A DNA stretch of 64,000 bases from Ulva prolifera (taxonomy: Eukaryota; Chlorophyta; Ulvophyceae; Ulvales; Ulvaceae). The notes below the pieces were generated by a model that worked only from the letters and a program-made list of their open reading frames with translations, ran no database searches and was not told the DNA's origin. The translations under genes were made by a program, and so were the position numbers. Of the stretch, positions 23,934-34,725 are shown piece by piece. The stretch lies in NCBI GenBank assembly GCA_023078555.1, contig CM041196.1, positions 3,348,001-3,412,000 on the forward strand. The letters are read 5' to 3'. The first letter of the stretch is position 1. Each line of letters starts with the position of its first letter.

Positions 23934-26146
23934 ATATCCCAGATCAGGGGTTGCACCCCACGTTTGACGGTGAAGGCCCGGCGCATGAGTGTGTTGGGAA
24001 GAGGGGAATTCTGACGTTCCTCCCTGGACATGTGACTACAAGTGTCAGAGGAATCTTTGTCTTCTGCCTTGGTAGTGTTATCAGCAGACACCTGCTTCAG
24101 CATTGCGGCGAAGACCCTGATGTTGCATGTTGGTATTGTTGATCTGTGGAGATCCTGCAGCTGTCAATGGACCATCCTGTGTGGTGTGCAAAGAACGACA
24201 TGTTCGCTTAGCATCCTCTGTAGCTGTGTCTGGTGATGATGGCTACAGTGCGACGGCGTGAAACTTCAGGCAGTCAAACGTGTTCTGCGGAGGAAGTTGG
24301 TGCCACTTCAGGGTACAGCATAGTAATCGCATACTCTCTTGCAGTTCTCTTGCAGTGAGACTCTAATGCCATGGGGTATAACCACTTTCTTTCTGGTGTG
24401 TCACGGAGGTGATGTGGCTGTGCCGCATCGGTTTTGATTGACATGATGATGGTGATTGTGTCAACAGGTTTCATATCACTGCTATATCCTATTTTTCACC
24501 TCGCTTAAATCGTTTCATCGTGGCACAATCGGTTGTTTGCGATATGTATCATATCATTTGCCCGGCTTCGTCATCCGCACCAACGTGTCTCTGGTGATCA
24601 TGCCCAGTAATGCGGGATACGTACATCATGATCTTACAAAGGCCCTGAACCAGGATGGTTCCAAGGCAGCTAGGCATGTGAGTGGCCTAGACAACACAAG
24701 AACGCCAGTCTTGCTTGATCTTGACTTGGTACTACTTGACTTGAACTCGAATCTTGATATCTAGATTAGTTTGAATGCACCATCTTACACTCCCTTTCAA
24801 CACTGCTCCGCACCGACGCCTTTGCTTCTCCATGCATGCTCACCACTCGGAGCACTGCCTATTTTTCACTGTTTGCTCGACACATCGCAACATGAATGCC
24901 ATTCACCTTGATGTAGTGGATAGTATTTTAGTTTCGTTCTCAGCCCCGATCGGCCGACCATCATTAATGATGAGAAGGCTTATGGGCTCAGAGACTGAGC
25001 AACACAGAGTCAACCGTGCATTGGAGATGGTGGCACGACCGAGTGCACAACATCGCATGCATGCAGGTGCAGGCATATGCACGCAGCGCCAGTGCAGTTG
25101 CGCGTTGCTGCATGGGCTGGAGCAGACTATAGCAACGAGCCTGGCTCAGTTACATACTTAGGCCATAACACGTCAGCATTCAGCGATGGGCGCAGGTACC
25201 ACAATCTACCTTGTTAACATCACAGGCGGCCAACAAGATAGCTGCCATCGTCCGGCGCATGCCCAGTTCACCCGGGTACAGGCATCATGTAAATGTGCTC
25301 TCAACAGTCCATATGATCAGAATGTTCCCAACGGTATTGATTGTGATACCATAAAGTGATACAAAGTGCGCTGTTGAGTCCATGACTGCAGTCCATCTAC
25401 AGTAGCTCGACAATCAAGAAAGGCGACTACACCCTACGAATGGGCTTATGCTGATCAGTGCCGCGCGAGGCATGTCGTGCTCAGAATTGAACGCAAGATG
25501 AAAGTGAGATCATCACACCAGAGCCATCACGCCGGCATCAATCTGTTTTCGTTTCAGGAGCTGAGCTCGCGGCAGACAGCTTTGGCAAATGAGTGTGAAT
25601 ATGTGCACATGAATCACGTGTCTCTTAACAGAGTAGCTGTGTGGATGTGTGTCTGGCTGCTGTGGTGTCCATCAATTCTGCAAGAGATTAGGCACATATC
25701 TGCTTTGCATCACCGTCCAACGAGGGGGAGTTCAATGGTCCAAACCAATATCAGCATGACACAAGTGGCTGTCGGTGTTTACTGTACGTGGCCCACAGCA
25801 CAGCCATCAACGCCTAAACCTGTCCCCACTCAGGCTTGCAAATTCACATGGGTGCCTGGATCAGAGAGCGAGTCAACAGCAGCGGACCCTGAGACAACTG
25901 ATCGAAGCCACTTTTAAAAATCAATTGAACCCGATCAAGAAAAGCACAACTAGCCGACACTACGGCATGCAGCCACCAGCACGCAACCCAAGATCTCCAG
26001 AAGATTGCACGTATCCATAGCTGGTGTGGTGGGAGGTGTAAACATGCTGGCTTCTCCTGCTGGCATCACAGCCTGGGTGCATGCACAAGCTGGGTCTGAT
26101 TGGTGTGGGGCATGCCTGTTCGACCTTCTCACAGGTCACACACGGC
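23934..26146. other. Gene-free stretch, about 2.2 kb
   Basis: It separates the converging ends of the Rieske and eIF4E genes and so should hold two 3' ends and no required promoter. AT content is higher than in flanking exons, and no frame shows a domain. Confidence 0.5.
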
Positions 26147-27225
26147 TCAGGCAGTGTAGGTGTCCATCTTCGGTGACTTTCGATTTTGATTGTTCTTGGC
26201 TTGTTCATGGGATATGTAGCCAATTGTCGTCGAGGCTGGCAGCTTCAGGAGTGTCTTGAGCTGTTGCCCAATGCTGTACTGCACCGCTTCATCAGATGAT
26301 GTCTTGGTCCACACCTCAATTCTGTCTTGCTGCTTTCGAACATTGCAGCCAACACCAAGGATGTCCATTCCCTCATCAAATTGCTCCCCCAAAATGTGCA
26401 AGACCTGAACAAAAACGCTCCTCACGACACCAGGTGAGTCAATACACTACACACAATGCCTGTTTCCAGATGAAGCTCACCCCAGCTTTCGCTGCCTCCG
26501 AGTAGACATAATCACAATCCAGCTGGCACCCAGACATAGGCATGTACACATGGGTGCAGTGGCCGATAAACTTTGCGGATGGTGTGATCGATTCATTCAC
26601 AGTGACAAAAGTCGAATGCAGGATGAGCAAGCACAATCCAGGTGAAAGCAGCCACACCACATCCACCCAGTACTGCTCCAGCCGCTCTTTGCAGTCGGGC
26701 CCCCGCTTGATAGGAACAGACCAGATGCCCCCACTCGCAGTTTCTTTGTCATCCCAGTCTGGTTTGACACCGTTCACGAAGAACTTGAGACCAGACCTCT
26801 CTTCCAGCATGGACGGAGACAGGATGTTGTTGAACAGACTGTACGATGCACAGCACTGTAAGAGGGAAGCAAAGAAGACGCACACACTGAAATGTTCACT
26901 AATTGTAGCAACGTGTCGAGGCCTTAACTAATTTGCCCTCCTGGGCAGATCTCAGCAGATGGTGTGTGCGCGTAGCCTATGGGAGCACAACATCACACAT
27001 ATGAACAGGTTTCTTAAAGCAAATTGTGAAGTCTTACCACCAGAACTCTTCGATGGTGGATACTGTGCATACCGATCGCACAGAGTCCGACCAGTTGCCT
27101 TTCTTCTGTGCGTCAAACCACAATGTCCACCGCCTTTCTAAAGGATGCTTAATGGAGAAGTCTGGTTGCTCTGAAGCTGTATCTGCCGTGCCGTTTGCGT
27201 CTGGCTGGCGGTTTTCGTCGGCCAT
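26147..27225 (-). CDS. EIF4E: Translation initiation factor eIF4E, cap-binding
   Basis: It binds the 5' mRNA cap and brings eIF4G to start translation in the cytosol. Three exons (27225-27038, 26838-26667, 26404-26147) join in frame to 205 aa, the usual size. The acidic, polar start MADENRQPD leads to the core HPLERRWTLWFD. Further family marks are a Trp in KKGNWSDSV (human Trp56 position), EEFWCLFNNI with the dorsal eIF4G-binding Trp, DWDD (human Trp102-Glu103), ILGEQFDEG, and NVRKQQDRIEVW with the phosphate-contacting Arg. The C-terminal strand is TTIGYISH. The Glu103 equivalent, which pairs with the m7G base, is Asp here. Exon 2 uses the acceptor at 26839, giving EFWC-LFNN; a nearer upstream AG would break the family alignment. 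It could be a standard eIF4E or a plant-type variant, and the tryptophans favour the standard class. It is divergent from the kinase gene. Confidence 0.93.
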
Positions 27226-27929
27226 TTTCGTCTGCTTCGTCTTTAGGAGCCACAAATGCTGCTGGGTTATTGCTCGATTGCTGATGCGCGTCAGGCCGAT
27301 CGCAAGATGCACAGCGGTTGGGTAGGACAATGTAAGGGGTGCTGACAAGCGATAGTGGTCAGGATATCGGAGCAGGTGAATACGTGCCCGGTGCGCCGTC
27401 CTTGTACGCGCGCGGGACGGCTATCAGCAATGCATGCGTGTGGGCTGTTGTCAGATGCCGTGAGCCCAGTCGTAGCACGCACAGTGGATTCCCGCCACAC
27501 CCCACTGTGCCGTACAACAGTACATGATTCAAGTGAGGATGTTAGGAGATGACGTAAAACTACAGTTGATGCGTTAGGCGTTGAAGTAGCATCTGGAGCT
27601 GAGGTGCCTAGATATGTATTAGATCCTTGCAGCAGTGCGAGTAGCATATTACTGCAATTTGCTACAATTGGCTGTTCACTGCTTGCAGCAGCGGTGTTCA
27701 GGCTCGCGCGGTCCCTCCTCCGCCGGTGCTCCCACATGATAGGCGGTTTATACCAGCCGCTTTCATAGCTTTGTTTGGAATATGACAGAGCATTAATGAG
27801 TTGAGGATGCAATGCTGCCTTGAGGATGTAATGCAAATGGTCGTGTGCAGCTTGTGGTAGTGTGCAGCTTGATGGCCGTGATGCGAGGCGTGAGGGTGCA
27901 GCAGCCGCGTTGCATCTAAGCCCGTTGCT
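27226..27929. promoter_or_regulatory. Probable promoter interval between eIF4E and the kinase locus
   Basis: About 700 nt lie between the divergent start of eIF4E and the ATG of the plus-strand frame at 27930. No coding exon or specific element is recognised. Promoter function is inferred from gene orientation only. Confidence 0.35.
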
Positions 27930-28913
27930 ATGACAGACAGTGGCCAGCCCGAATCTGCATCATCTTCTGGGATTCTACGTCGCACGCTGCGGGCCATCTG
28001 TGCTCTGCCGTGGACGCTCTGTTCAAGAAGCTCAGCAGTTTGGCAGGACCGTGCATCTGTTGCTCCTTCACCTGACGATGCACCATGGCATGGTTCTCGG
28101 TGGCAAGCACACTCACCTGATCACGCGGACCAGCCCGCCCAGGAATTTTTGCAGACTGCACAAGTACAAGTCAGGCCCTACAGCAGCAGCTCTCATTCCA
28201 GATCCGCGGCTGGGCACTTGGCAGGGCCGCTGGGCAACACTGCCAGCACAACGGCGATTGTCCCATCCCCAAAACCACCCGCATCTAGTCCGGTGGCATT
28301 GCAGGATCTGCCAGCTCGTGCTGCAGACCACCTGGACATCATTGACATCACATGCCCACAGTGTTTACAGGCATTCCAGTATCGATTGCCGGTCCAAGAA
28401 AGGGGGATGGACACTTCTGGTATGCAATTGATGCAATTTCGCACTCTCAACTTTGGCCATATGTATACTATCGATCTAGCCTCAGGCAGGCTGGAGTGCC
28501 GCAGTGCCCCTGGCTGTGCAGGAATGGCTGTGCCCAGAGTTGTACTCAAAAGTGGCGGTTGGCAAAACATCGGAAAATCACCAGGAAGCAGCAGAGATCA
28601 CAATGGACACCCGTTACCTGGAACACTGGTCAGGCGGTTAAACATGCAGTGCTCCAATAACTCGCTCCCAAGCTTCGGTGTCCGACATGCACTGCCACAA
28701 GCTGTTGAAGGTGCAGCAGCAAATGAACCGCAGACTCCTGGATTTGCAGCTTATGTTCCCCAGATCCTTCAGGTGCCTTCCCAGGAGCAGCCCACGGCCG
28801 TGCAGGCTACAATTCGGCAATCAGCCTTCTCGTCAAGGCTTGCAGGGTGGGGCTCATGCTGGGAGGTGTTGGTGGATTATGGGTCAAGGACCTGGACCTG
28901 CATCACTAGTTGA
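27930..28913 (+). CDS. Long open frame, possible N-terminal part of the kinase gene
   Basis: An ATG-started frame of 327 codons, long enough that chance is unlikely in DNA of moderate GC. The product is Ser/Ala/Pro-rich, with a CPQCLQAFQYRL segment and a later Cys pair that could form a zinc ribbon. No family is recognised. It stops 20 nt before the kinase ATG at 28934. A phase-matched splice from about 28847 or 28882 to the acceptor before 28933 would fuse it to the kinase, but the intron would be only about 50-85 nt, shorter than its neighbours. It could also be a separate gene or a long leader. Confidence 0.35.
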   Translation: MTDSGQPESASSSGILRRTLRAICALPWTLCSRSSAVWQDRASVAPSPDDAPWHGSRWQAHSPDHADQPAQEFLQTAQVQVRPYSSSSHSRSAAGHLAGPLGNTASTTAIVPSPKPPASSPVALQDLPARAADHLDIIDITCPQCLQAFQYRLPVQERGMDTSGMQLMQFRTLNFGHMYTIDLASGRLECRSAPGCAGMAVPRVVLKSGGWQNIGKSPGSSRDHNGHPLPGTLVRRLNMQCSNNSLPSFGVRHALPQAVEGAAANEPQTPGFAAYVPQILQVPSQEQPTAVQATIRQSAFSSRLAGWGSCWEVLVDYGSRTWTCITS

Positions 28914-28933
28914 CGTAATGCAATTGCTGCAGG

Positions 28934-31395
28934 ATGTCGCTGCACGACTATTACATTGTTGGGCGGAAATTGAACAGCGGCCTGTCGGCAGAGGTATTTG
29001 AGGCGACGGAGAAGGCGACTGGAGATAAGGTGGCACTGAAGGTGTACTTCAATTCTGATCGGACTGCAGTACACGAGACAATCACAGAGCATGTGTGCAT
29101 GTCACGAGTGTCCTGTGACTTGGTCCTACGATGCCATGGAATCGTGTTTGATGGAACGCGACCCGCTTTGGTACTGGATCTTGCAAAGCAGAGCCTACGC
29201 GACTACTTGCAGGTGAAGCCTGCTCTTCCACCTGCACTTGCGGCTGCGTGCAATGACAATCCAATGCTTTTGCATGTGGCACGCCTGCTACACCGACCCA
29301 CTACAGCACTCCACGCAAATCAATTGGGCATGAGCAGGATGCGAAGAAGGCAAATGCATCATCGATGGGGGCAAGTGAGGAGAAGGATGGCGGCTTTCTT
29401 AGTCCCTTTTCATCATTTTCGTCTGTATCACAAGGTGCCAAGGCTTCAACAATGTCCATGCAGTCAGACAAGTCTCTCGGTGGAAATCTCCAAAGCGGTG
29501 ACAGGGGTGTTGACGCAGAGCAGTCCCAGCCATGGGCAGCACGCATGTCAGCTCGGCAAAGCGAATTCCTCAATCGCTCGGTGGCGATACCACTGACACA
29601 TGTCATGAAGTTTGCATCATCACTGCTGGAGGCGGCGGTGGTATGTGTTGAAGCACCCGCGAGGCCATTTTGGCAGCCCTTGTGCTGATCCTGCAGGACC
29701 TCATGGAGATTGTGAAATCTTATGGGCAATACTTATGGGCAATAACTTGTGGTAGTCCACTACAGTTCGCCACAGCTGGCCGTGACCGCATGTGCAATGG
29801 GGCACTATGGCATTGCCTGACAGTTGGGCTGCTACTTGAAGTGGCTGTCCAGTTCAGAGCCATTGGGCTCAGCACACGCCTTCATGAGATGTGGCAATCA
29901 GCACTGTCGCTGCATTTCAGTGGACCCGACTTCTGCCACACATGTATATGCATTGAGCACTGAATTGCAGTTGCAGATTATTCATGGCAGTGGTTTGGCC
30001 CACTGTGACATAAAGCCGGAGAACATCATGATCATGGATGACTCGACAATCCGCGTCTGTGACTTTGGAGCCTCTGCCGCGATTGATCCACGTACTGGCC
30101 GTGTGTCAGCAATGCCCATTGAAATCAATGAGCTGGAGCAGCAACTCGGGAGTCTAGATGGAAGCCAGAACAGCACCGACGAGAACAGAGAAGCAAGGGA
30201 GACTAGAGCATCGAGCGAGAGTAGAGGAGCACATGACCCTAATCAGGGCAGTATGACACCTTACACACTTCGCAAGGTCACACAGGTAGGAACCTGCCTC
30301 ACTCCGCAGGTATCGACGTGGAGCAGGGGCATATTATCCGGGTACTGACACTGATGAATTTTGGACACGAATGTTGCCGACAGCACGTCTGCAAGCCATG
30401 TGTATGCATTGTTGCAACATTGCGGCGTGGCGGAGCATATGAGCTATGTGGCACCTAATCCAGATTGTGCCTATTTTTGCATGTGCACATGTGTGGCTTA
30501 TTGCCATGGACTCAGCGAGTGTTTGTGTCAATGTATCGTGGGTATATACAATCAGAACTGCACGGGGATGCCTGTCTGCTGCTGCATGTTCCAAGCTGCT
30601 GGTCAATTCCAAGATTGGCCAGACTTGCTAGATGACTCAAAGTCCGCTTGTATCATGCGACATCAGAGGTTTGAAAGCAGCATCTTTCATAGCAATTGAT
30701 GGACGGGCCTCAACAGTTCCCAGCACAGTTTTCAGCGCTTGCGCTTCATGGTGAGCTGGCCGATGTGCCGCCAGCACCTCACCGCTGACGTAACATCGGG
30801 ACAGAAGCTTGTTCTATAACCTTGTTACATGATGGACCAAGAATTTCGCAACAAATGCAGGGTACAGATTCTTATAATGCACCGGAGCGGAGCAACAAGT
30901 CAGACATGCGGAAGGCTGACGCTTGGGCAATCGGCTGTGTGGTGTATGAACTGTGCACTGGTGGCCAACGCCTCTTCAATTGGCGGAACGACAGGGAGAA
31001 GTACATGCAGCTTGCACAGCTGTACGACCCGAATTGGGTGCCACCTCGAGTGCCTGCGCATGCAGCAGGGTGGCAGGAGGTGATAGATGGCTTGTTGGCC
31101 GTAGATCCCATGAATCGCCTACTGCCCGAGGAGGTCCTCCGCTTACCGATCTTCGAGTGCGATCTCAGACACAACAGTTTGGAGAGCACCGTGCACACTT
31201 TGCATTGCTTTCTATCGTGTATTCTGTCAGCTTGCATGGCCTGCATTTGAATATGCGCATATGGTGCTCTAACATGCAATGCCCGACCACCATGTGCAGG
31301 AAGATGTACAGACGGCCTACAGGTCTGGCTATAGCAAGCTCACGCCGAAGCATGGTAATTCATTCGTCAGTCTGTCCTCCAGTATATCACGCTGA
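28934..31395 (+). CDS. Protein kinase with atypical HCD catalytic loop and long activation segment
   Basis: Exons at about 28934-29212, 29464-29640, 29977-30285, 30861-31190 and 31300-31395 join in frame to about 396 aa. Residues 1-93 form the N-lobe: a glycine loop read as NSGLSAEV, then VALKVY with the ATP-binding Lys. The catalytic loop is HCDIKPEN, so the Arg before the catalytic Asp is Cys (a non-RD kinase). DFGAS is intact and the APE motif is NAPER, but about 80 residues separate DFG from APE instead of the usual 20-30. The C-lobe has DAWAIGCVVYELCTGG and an Arg near the end (MNRLL). The Lys, catalytic Asp and DFG Asp are all present, so activity is plausible. A Ser/Gly/Asp-rich stretch lies between the hinge and the helix before HCD. 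The substrate and kinase family are not known. The second exon's acceptor and the small last exon are the least certain parts. Confidence 0.8.
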
Positions 31396-31995
31396 GAGAA
31401 GGCAAGCAGCATGTTTTACTAATGCATTGCCAGCAGCTGTGACTCTGTAGGCAGGAGATGAGCTCATGCAAAACTCCGTGGGGAAACGGGTGATGAAAGT
31501 ATAACTATCAAATGTGGCCGCGGAAAGCCATCAGATAAATGTTCTGCACGGTGACACAAGGGTAACTGACAAAGGGGTGTCATAATGTACACCAGTGCAT
31601 TGTACCAGGCTCCAGCTACAAACTGTCGCCCAGAAGTGTCGCTTGCAAGACGATTTATGCAATACGGGAAGAATTGTCAAACCTCAAAGAAAGCGTGTGT
31701 GCTGGGGTGGCTTGGCGCTACCGCGTGGCTGGACCATGTTTCGAACACAGCGCATCCACCCCAATGTGTTCAGTTAGAACAAGTTCTTCAAAAGATTGCT
31801 TTCGTTGAGCTCGTAAGTCTGTTCAAGAGCGGATGCAGAGCACGATACTCGGTGGACTTGTTTTGAGCGATCACGTTACATATCAATCTTCCACTCACCA
31901 GACTATGATTCTCTCAAAATAATGAGGGCTCTTGACCTGAGTACGATTGATTCGTGGCAACTGCGCCGCGGTCGATGGTGCAGGCACACCATCGC
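31396..31995. other. Spacer between convergent kinase and eL39 genes
   Basis: Six hundred bases with no supported gene. It contains a possible TGTAA signal for the eL39 transcript. Confidence 0.5.
31876..31880 (-). terminator. Possible TGTAA polyadenylation signal of eL39
   Basis: TGTAA on the minus strand lies about 116 nt beyond the eL39 stop codon, a suitable distance for a green-algal 3' end. The motif is short. Confidence 0.35.
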
Positions 31996-32151
31996 TTAAA
32001 TGCCGAGCTTGGTGCGGCGCCAGTGCCTCCTCTTTGCGTTGTAGCGAATCTTATTGTCCGTTCGGAAACGAATCCAGTGAGGAATAGGCCTGTTCTGCCT
32101 AGCCTTCTTGGCTAGGACCTTCTTTGTCCTGAATGTCTTCTGGGACGGCAT
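31996..32151 (-). CDS. RPL39: 60S ribosomal protein eL39
   Basis: A single 156-nt exon encodes a 51-residue protein, the family's normal length. It begins [20 protein letters not shown], continues [19 protein letters not shown] and ends [11 protein letters not shown]. eL39 is one of the smallest proteins of the cytosolic large subunit and lines the end of the nascent-chain exit tunnel; its high Lys/Arg content fits rRNA contact. There is no intron within the coding region, which is rare among genes in this window. The start is shared head to head with the PRPP synthetase gene 453 nt away. Confidence 0.98.
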   Translation of the reverse strand: MPSQKTFRTKKVLAKKARQNRPIPHWIRFRTDNKIRYNAKRRHWRRTKLGI

Positions 32152-32604
32152 CCTGAAGACCTCGGGCAATCGCTATGGAACAGGAAAGGGCGTAATGCTA
32201 CGGCATGTCGGGCTTTGTTTGCTTCGGAGCCTCGAATATCGTTTGTGCGCCTGCTTTGCTTCGGCCGCCTCTCCAGCAGGTGTGTGCGAGCTCGCGCGGG
32301 AGCTACACGCCTGCAGGCCTCCAGGTGTCCGGGCGGCGGTGCGGGAACGTAACGTGATTCAAAACTGAACAGAACACACCGACTCCCGAAGCGTAAGGCC
32401 TTGATGGCACACATTCGAGTACACCTCAACTTCTCTTGCGTCAGGGTGTCACAATACCAAACTTCCATGTCCTTCGGGGTTGTCAAAAGCACGAGCATGT
32501 ATAGCCAACCTACATACTCCTCGCAAAAGCGACTCGGTGCGCTCATGCGCTTTGCGACGGCAAAAACAGTTTAGAAAACCTCGTTCTGAGTGTTAGCGTG
32601 ACGT
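32152..32604. promoter_or_regulatory. Probable bidirectional promoter, eL39 and PRPP synthetase
   Basis: The two start codons point away from each other across 453 nt, so this interval must hold both 5' leaders and promoters. No named element is recognised, and part of it may be a 5' intron. The pairing could couple ribosome supply with nucleotide supply, but that is inference. Confidence 0.45.
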
Positions 32605-34438
32605 ATGAGTGCATCTTCAGGTGCAGACGTGACAGCCCGGCGCTTCGTCGCTCCTCTCATAGTGCAAGCGAGGCCGGTATGTTGTCTTGCGTCCTTGTTG
32701 TTGCAGAAGGGACGTATCTATGTCATTGAATTTGCAACATCATTGTCGTCTAGCTTCCATTTTGCGAATGGCGAGCATGGTGCTTCCCTGAGCTGATTCT
32801 GCATTGCATGCAGCGTTTCCGGCCTCCATGTTCATTCAGCGGGTGCCAAGATCAAGGAAACTCTGCAAGAAGTCTTCGGGCTGCTGCAGCTAGACCCGTT
32901 CTAGATGCTGCTGTCACGCCGTTCAGTAGCCATGATGGTAGCGGGTTCCCTGTTGCTTATGGCCACCACAGCATCCCGCCTTCTGTGCGTGGAGGCACCA
33001 AGCTCAAGTTGTTCTCCGGCACAGCTAATCCCGTACGATCCCATTGTCAACGTATAACTTCGCATTTCGCAGTGCTTTCGCTCAGACTCTAGCACGTTTT
33101 GCAGGGCCTCTCCACTGAGGTTGCAAATCATCTTGGGTTGCCATTGGGTCCTATTCGGATCAAGAGATTTGCGGATGGAGAGATTTATGTGCAAGTTCAA
33201 GAATCGATTCGAGGCTGCGATGTGTTCCTGCTGCAACCAACTTGTCCCACCGAAACAGCATCAGTCAACGACATGTTAATGGAGCTGATGGTAATGGTAG
33301 ATGCCTGCAGGTACTTCTTTACCAGTGCGCCAGCTGCTTTCATAGCATCGCTCTGCTGTGAAGTGTCCGTATTCAGGTGTATATTGGTGATGTCTGGCTG
33401 AAAACCAATTCCTCCCTCAGCAGGCGCATGCTATGCAGCATGCATGTAGATTTGTCATACAAGTATCAGCAGGTCCACGATGTAGGCCGTACAATGGCTT
33501 GCGCGCGTTTGCAGGAGAGCGTCTGCACGCAGTGTCACTGCAGTCGTTCCATATTTTGGATATGCACGAGCTGATCGCAAGGTCCATGGACGTGAGAGCA
33601 TTGCTGCGAAACTCACAGCAAATCTGCTCACGGAGGCTGGTATAGATCGGATGCTCTCGATTGACCTGCACAGCGGTCAATGTGTAGGCTACTTCGACAT
33701 CCCAGTGGACCACGTATACGGGGAAGGGGTGCTGCTGGATTATCTGGCATCAAAACGCATCCCCAACGGTATGTGCCTGTGCCTGACGCACTGGATGCCT
33801 ACACATTACTGCAGCTGTATAGCAATGCACAACCACCCACACCTATCACCCAGTTCTGTGTATTTCAGTACCTGCATCTGAGTCATGGCTGCTTTATCTG
33901 CAGGGGATTTAGTGGTGGTTTCTCCAGATGTAGGAGGGGTGGCCCGGGCTCGCGCTTTTGCCAAAAAGCTGTCTGACGCGCCTCTTGCCATTGTGGACAA
34001 ACGGCGTTCGGCTCACAATGTCTCAGAGGTGATGAACATCATTGGTGATGTCCGTGGCAAGGTTGCGGTGCTGGTGGACGACATGATTGACACAGCTGGG
34101 ACCATCACTAATGCAGCCAAAGTACTTCATGAGGAAGGTGCCAAAGCTGTGTATGCGTGCGCGACGCATGCAGTGTTTTCCCCGCCAGCGGCCGAACGCT
34201 TGAGCAGCGGTATGCAGATAAACAGTGCTGTGTGATGTGTCTGCTTCTGGTTGCCCCTACTGCATGCATGTTGAGGCAAAATGGTATGATTTCAGGTGTT
34301 TTCCAAGAAGTGATTGTGACGAACACAATCCCAATTCGTGATGATGACGATTTTCCGCAATTGACAGTTCTGAGCGTTTCCAACCTGCTGGGTGAGACTA
34401 TCTGGAAAATATACAACCAGACACCAATCGGCCACTGA
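32605..34438 (+). CDS. PRS: Ribose-phosphate pyrophosphokinase (PRPP synthetase), probably plastid
   Basis: It transfers pyrophosphate from ATP to ribose-5-phosphate, giving PRPP for purine, pyrimidine, His and Trp synthesis. Six exons (32605-32676, 32814-33032, 33105-33310, 33515-33768, 33904-34209, 34296-34438) join in frame to 399 aa. About 85 N-terminal residues precede the core, rich in Ser, Arg and Ala, suggesting a transit peptide. The core starts [11 protein letters not shown] and continues [20 protein letters not shown] and VFLLQPTCP. The ATP and flexible-loop region is [15 protein letters not shown], followed by SIDLHSGQ. The PRPP-binding loop is [14 protein letters not shown]. The end is [14 protein letters not shown]. 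All catalytic segments are present. The last 13 codons and the stop are duplicated just downstream in the 3' UTR. Convergent with the P4-ATPase gene, 287 nt apart. Confidence 0.95.
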
Positions 34439-34486
34439 GATGTATCTGGAAAATATACAACCAGACACCAATCGGCCACTGAGATG
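34399..34486 (+). repeat. 44-bp tandem duplication across the PRS stop codon
   Basis: Two identical 44-nt units, 34399-34442 and 34443-34486, each begin TATCTGGAAAATATAC. The first contains the last codons and TGA of the PRPP synthetase gene, so the second lies in its 3' UTR. No mismatch between copies was found, which implies a recent event. Confidence 0.92.
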
Positions 34487-34535
34487 TGGACGAGACAAAC
34501 GCGTAGTATGTGACTTCTCCACAAGGCGCCCTCTT

Positions 34536-34540
34536 TGTAA
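34536..34540 (+). terminator. Possible TGTAA polyadenylation signal of PRS
   Basis: TGTAA lies about 98 nt after the PRS stop, beyond the duplicated unit. Position and motif fit green-algal 3' ends. Confidence 0.35.
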
Positions 34541-34725
34541 ATTCACTTGTTTTTGCACAGCAGACCGTAAGCCAATGGAAGCTTTAGGTATATGTGCATG
34601 GTAGGGTTCACAACACTACAGAGCTAGTTGTGCTGTTGAGAATTGAGTCCATAGATTGCCTAGACCTACGCTAGACGTAGCTTGGGCACAAGCACCTGTG
34701 GACGAACTCAGGCATTCTGAAAATG

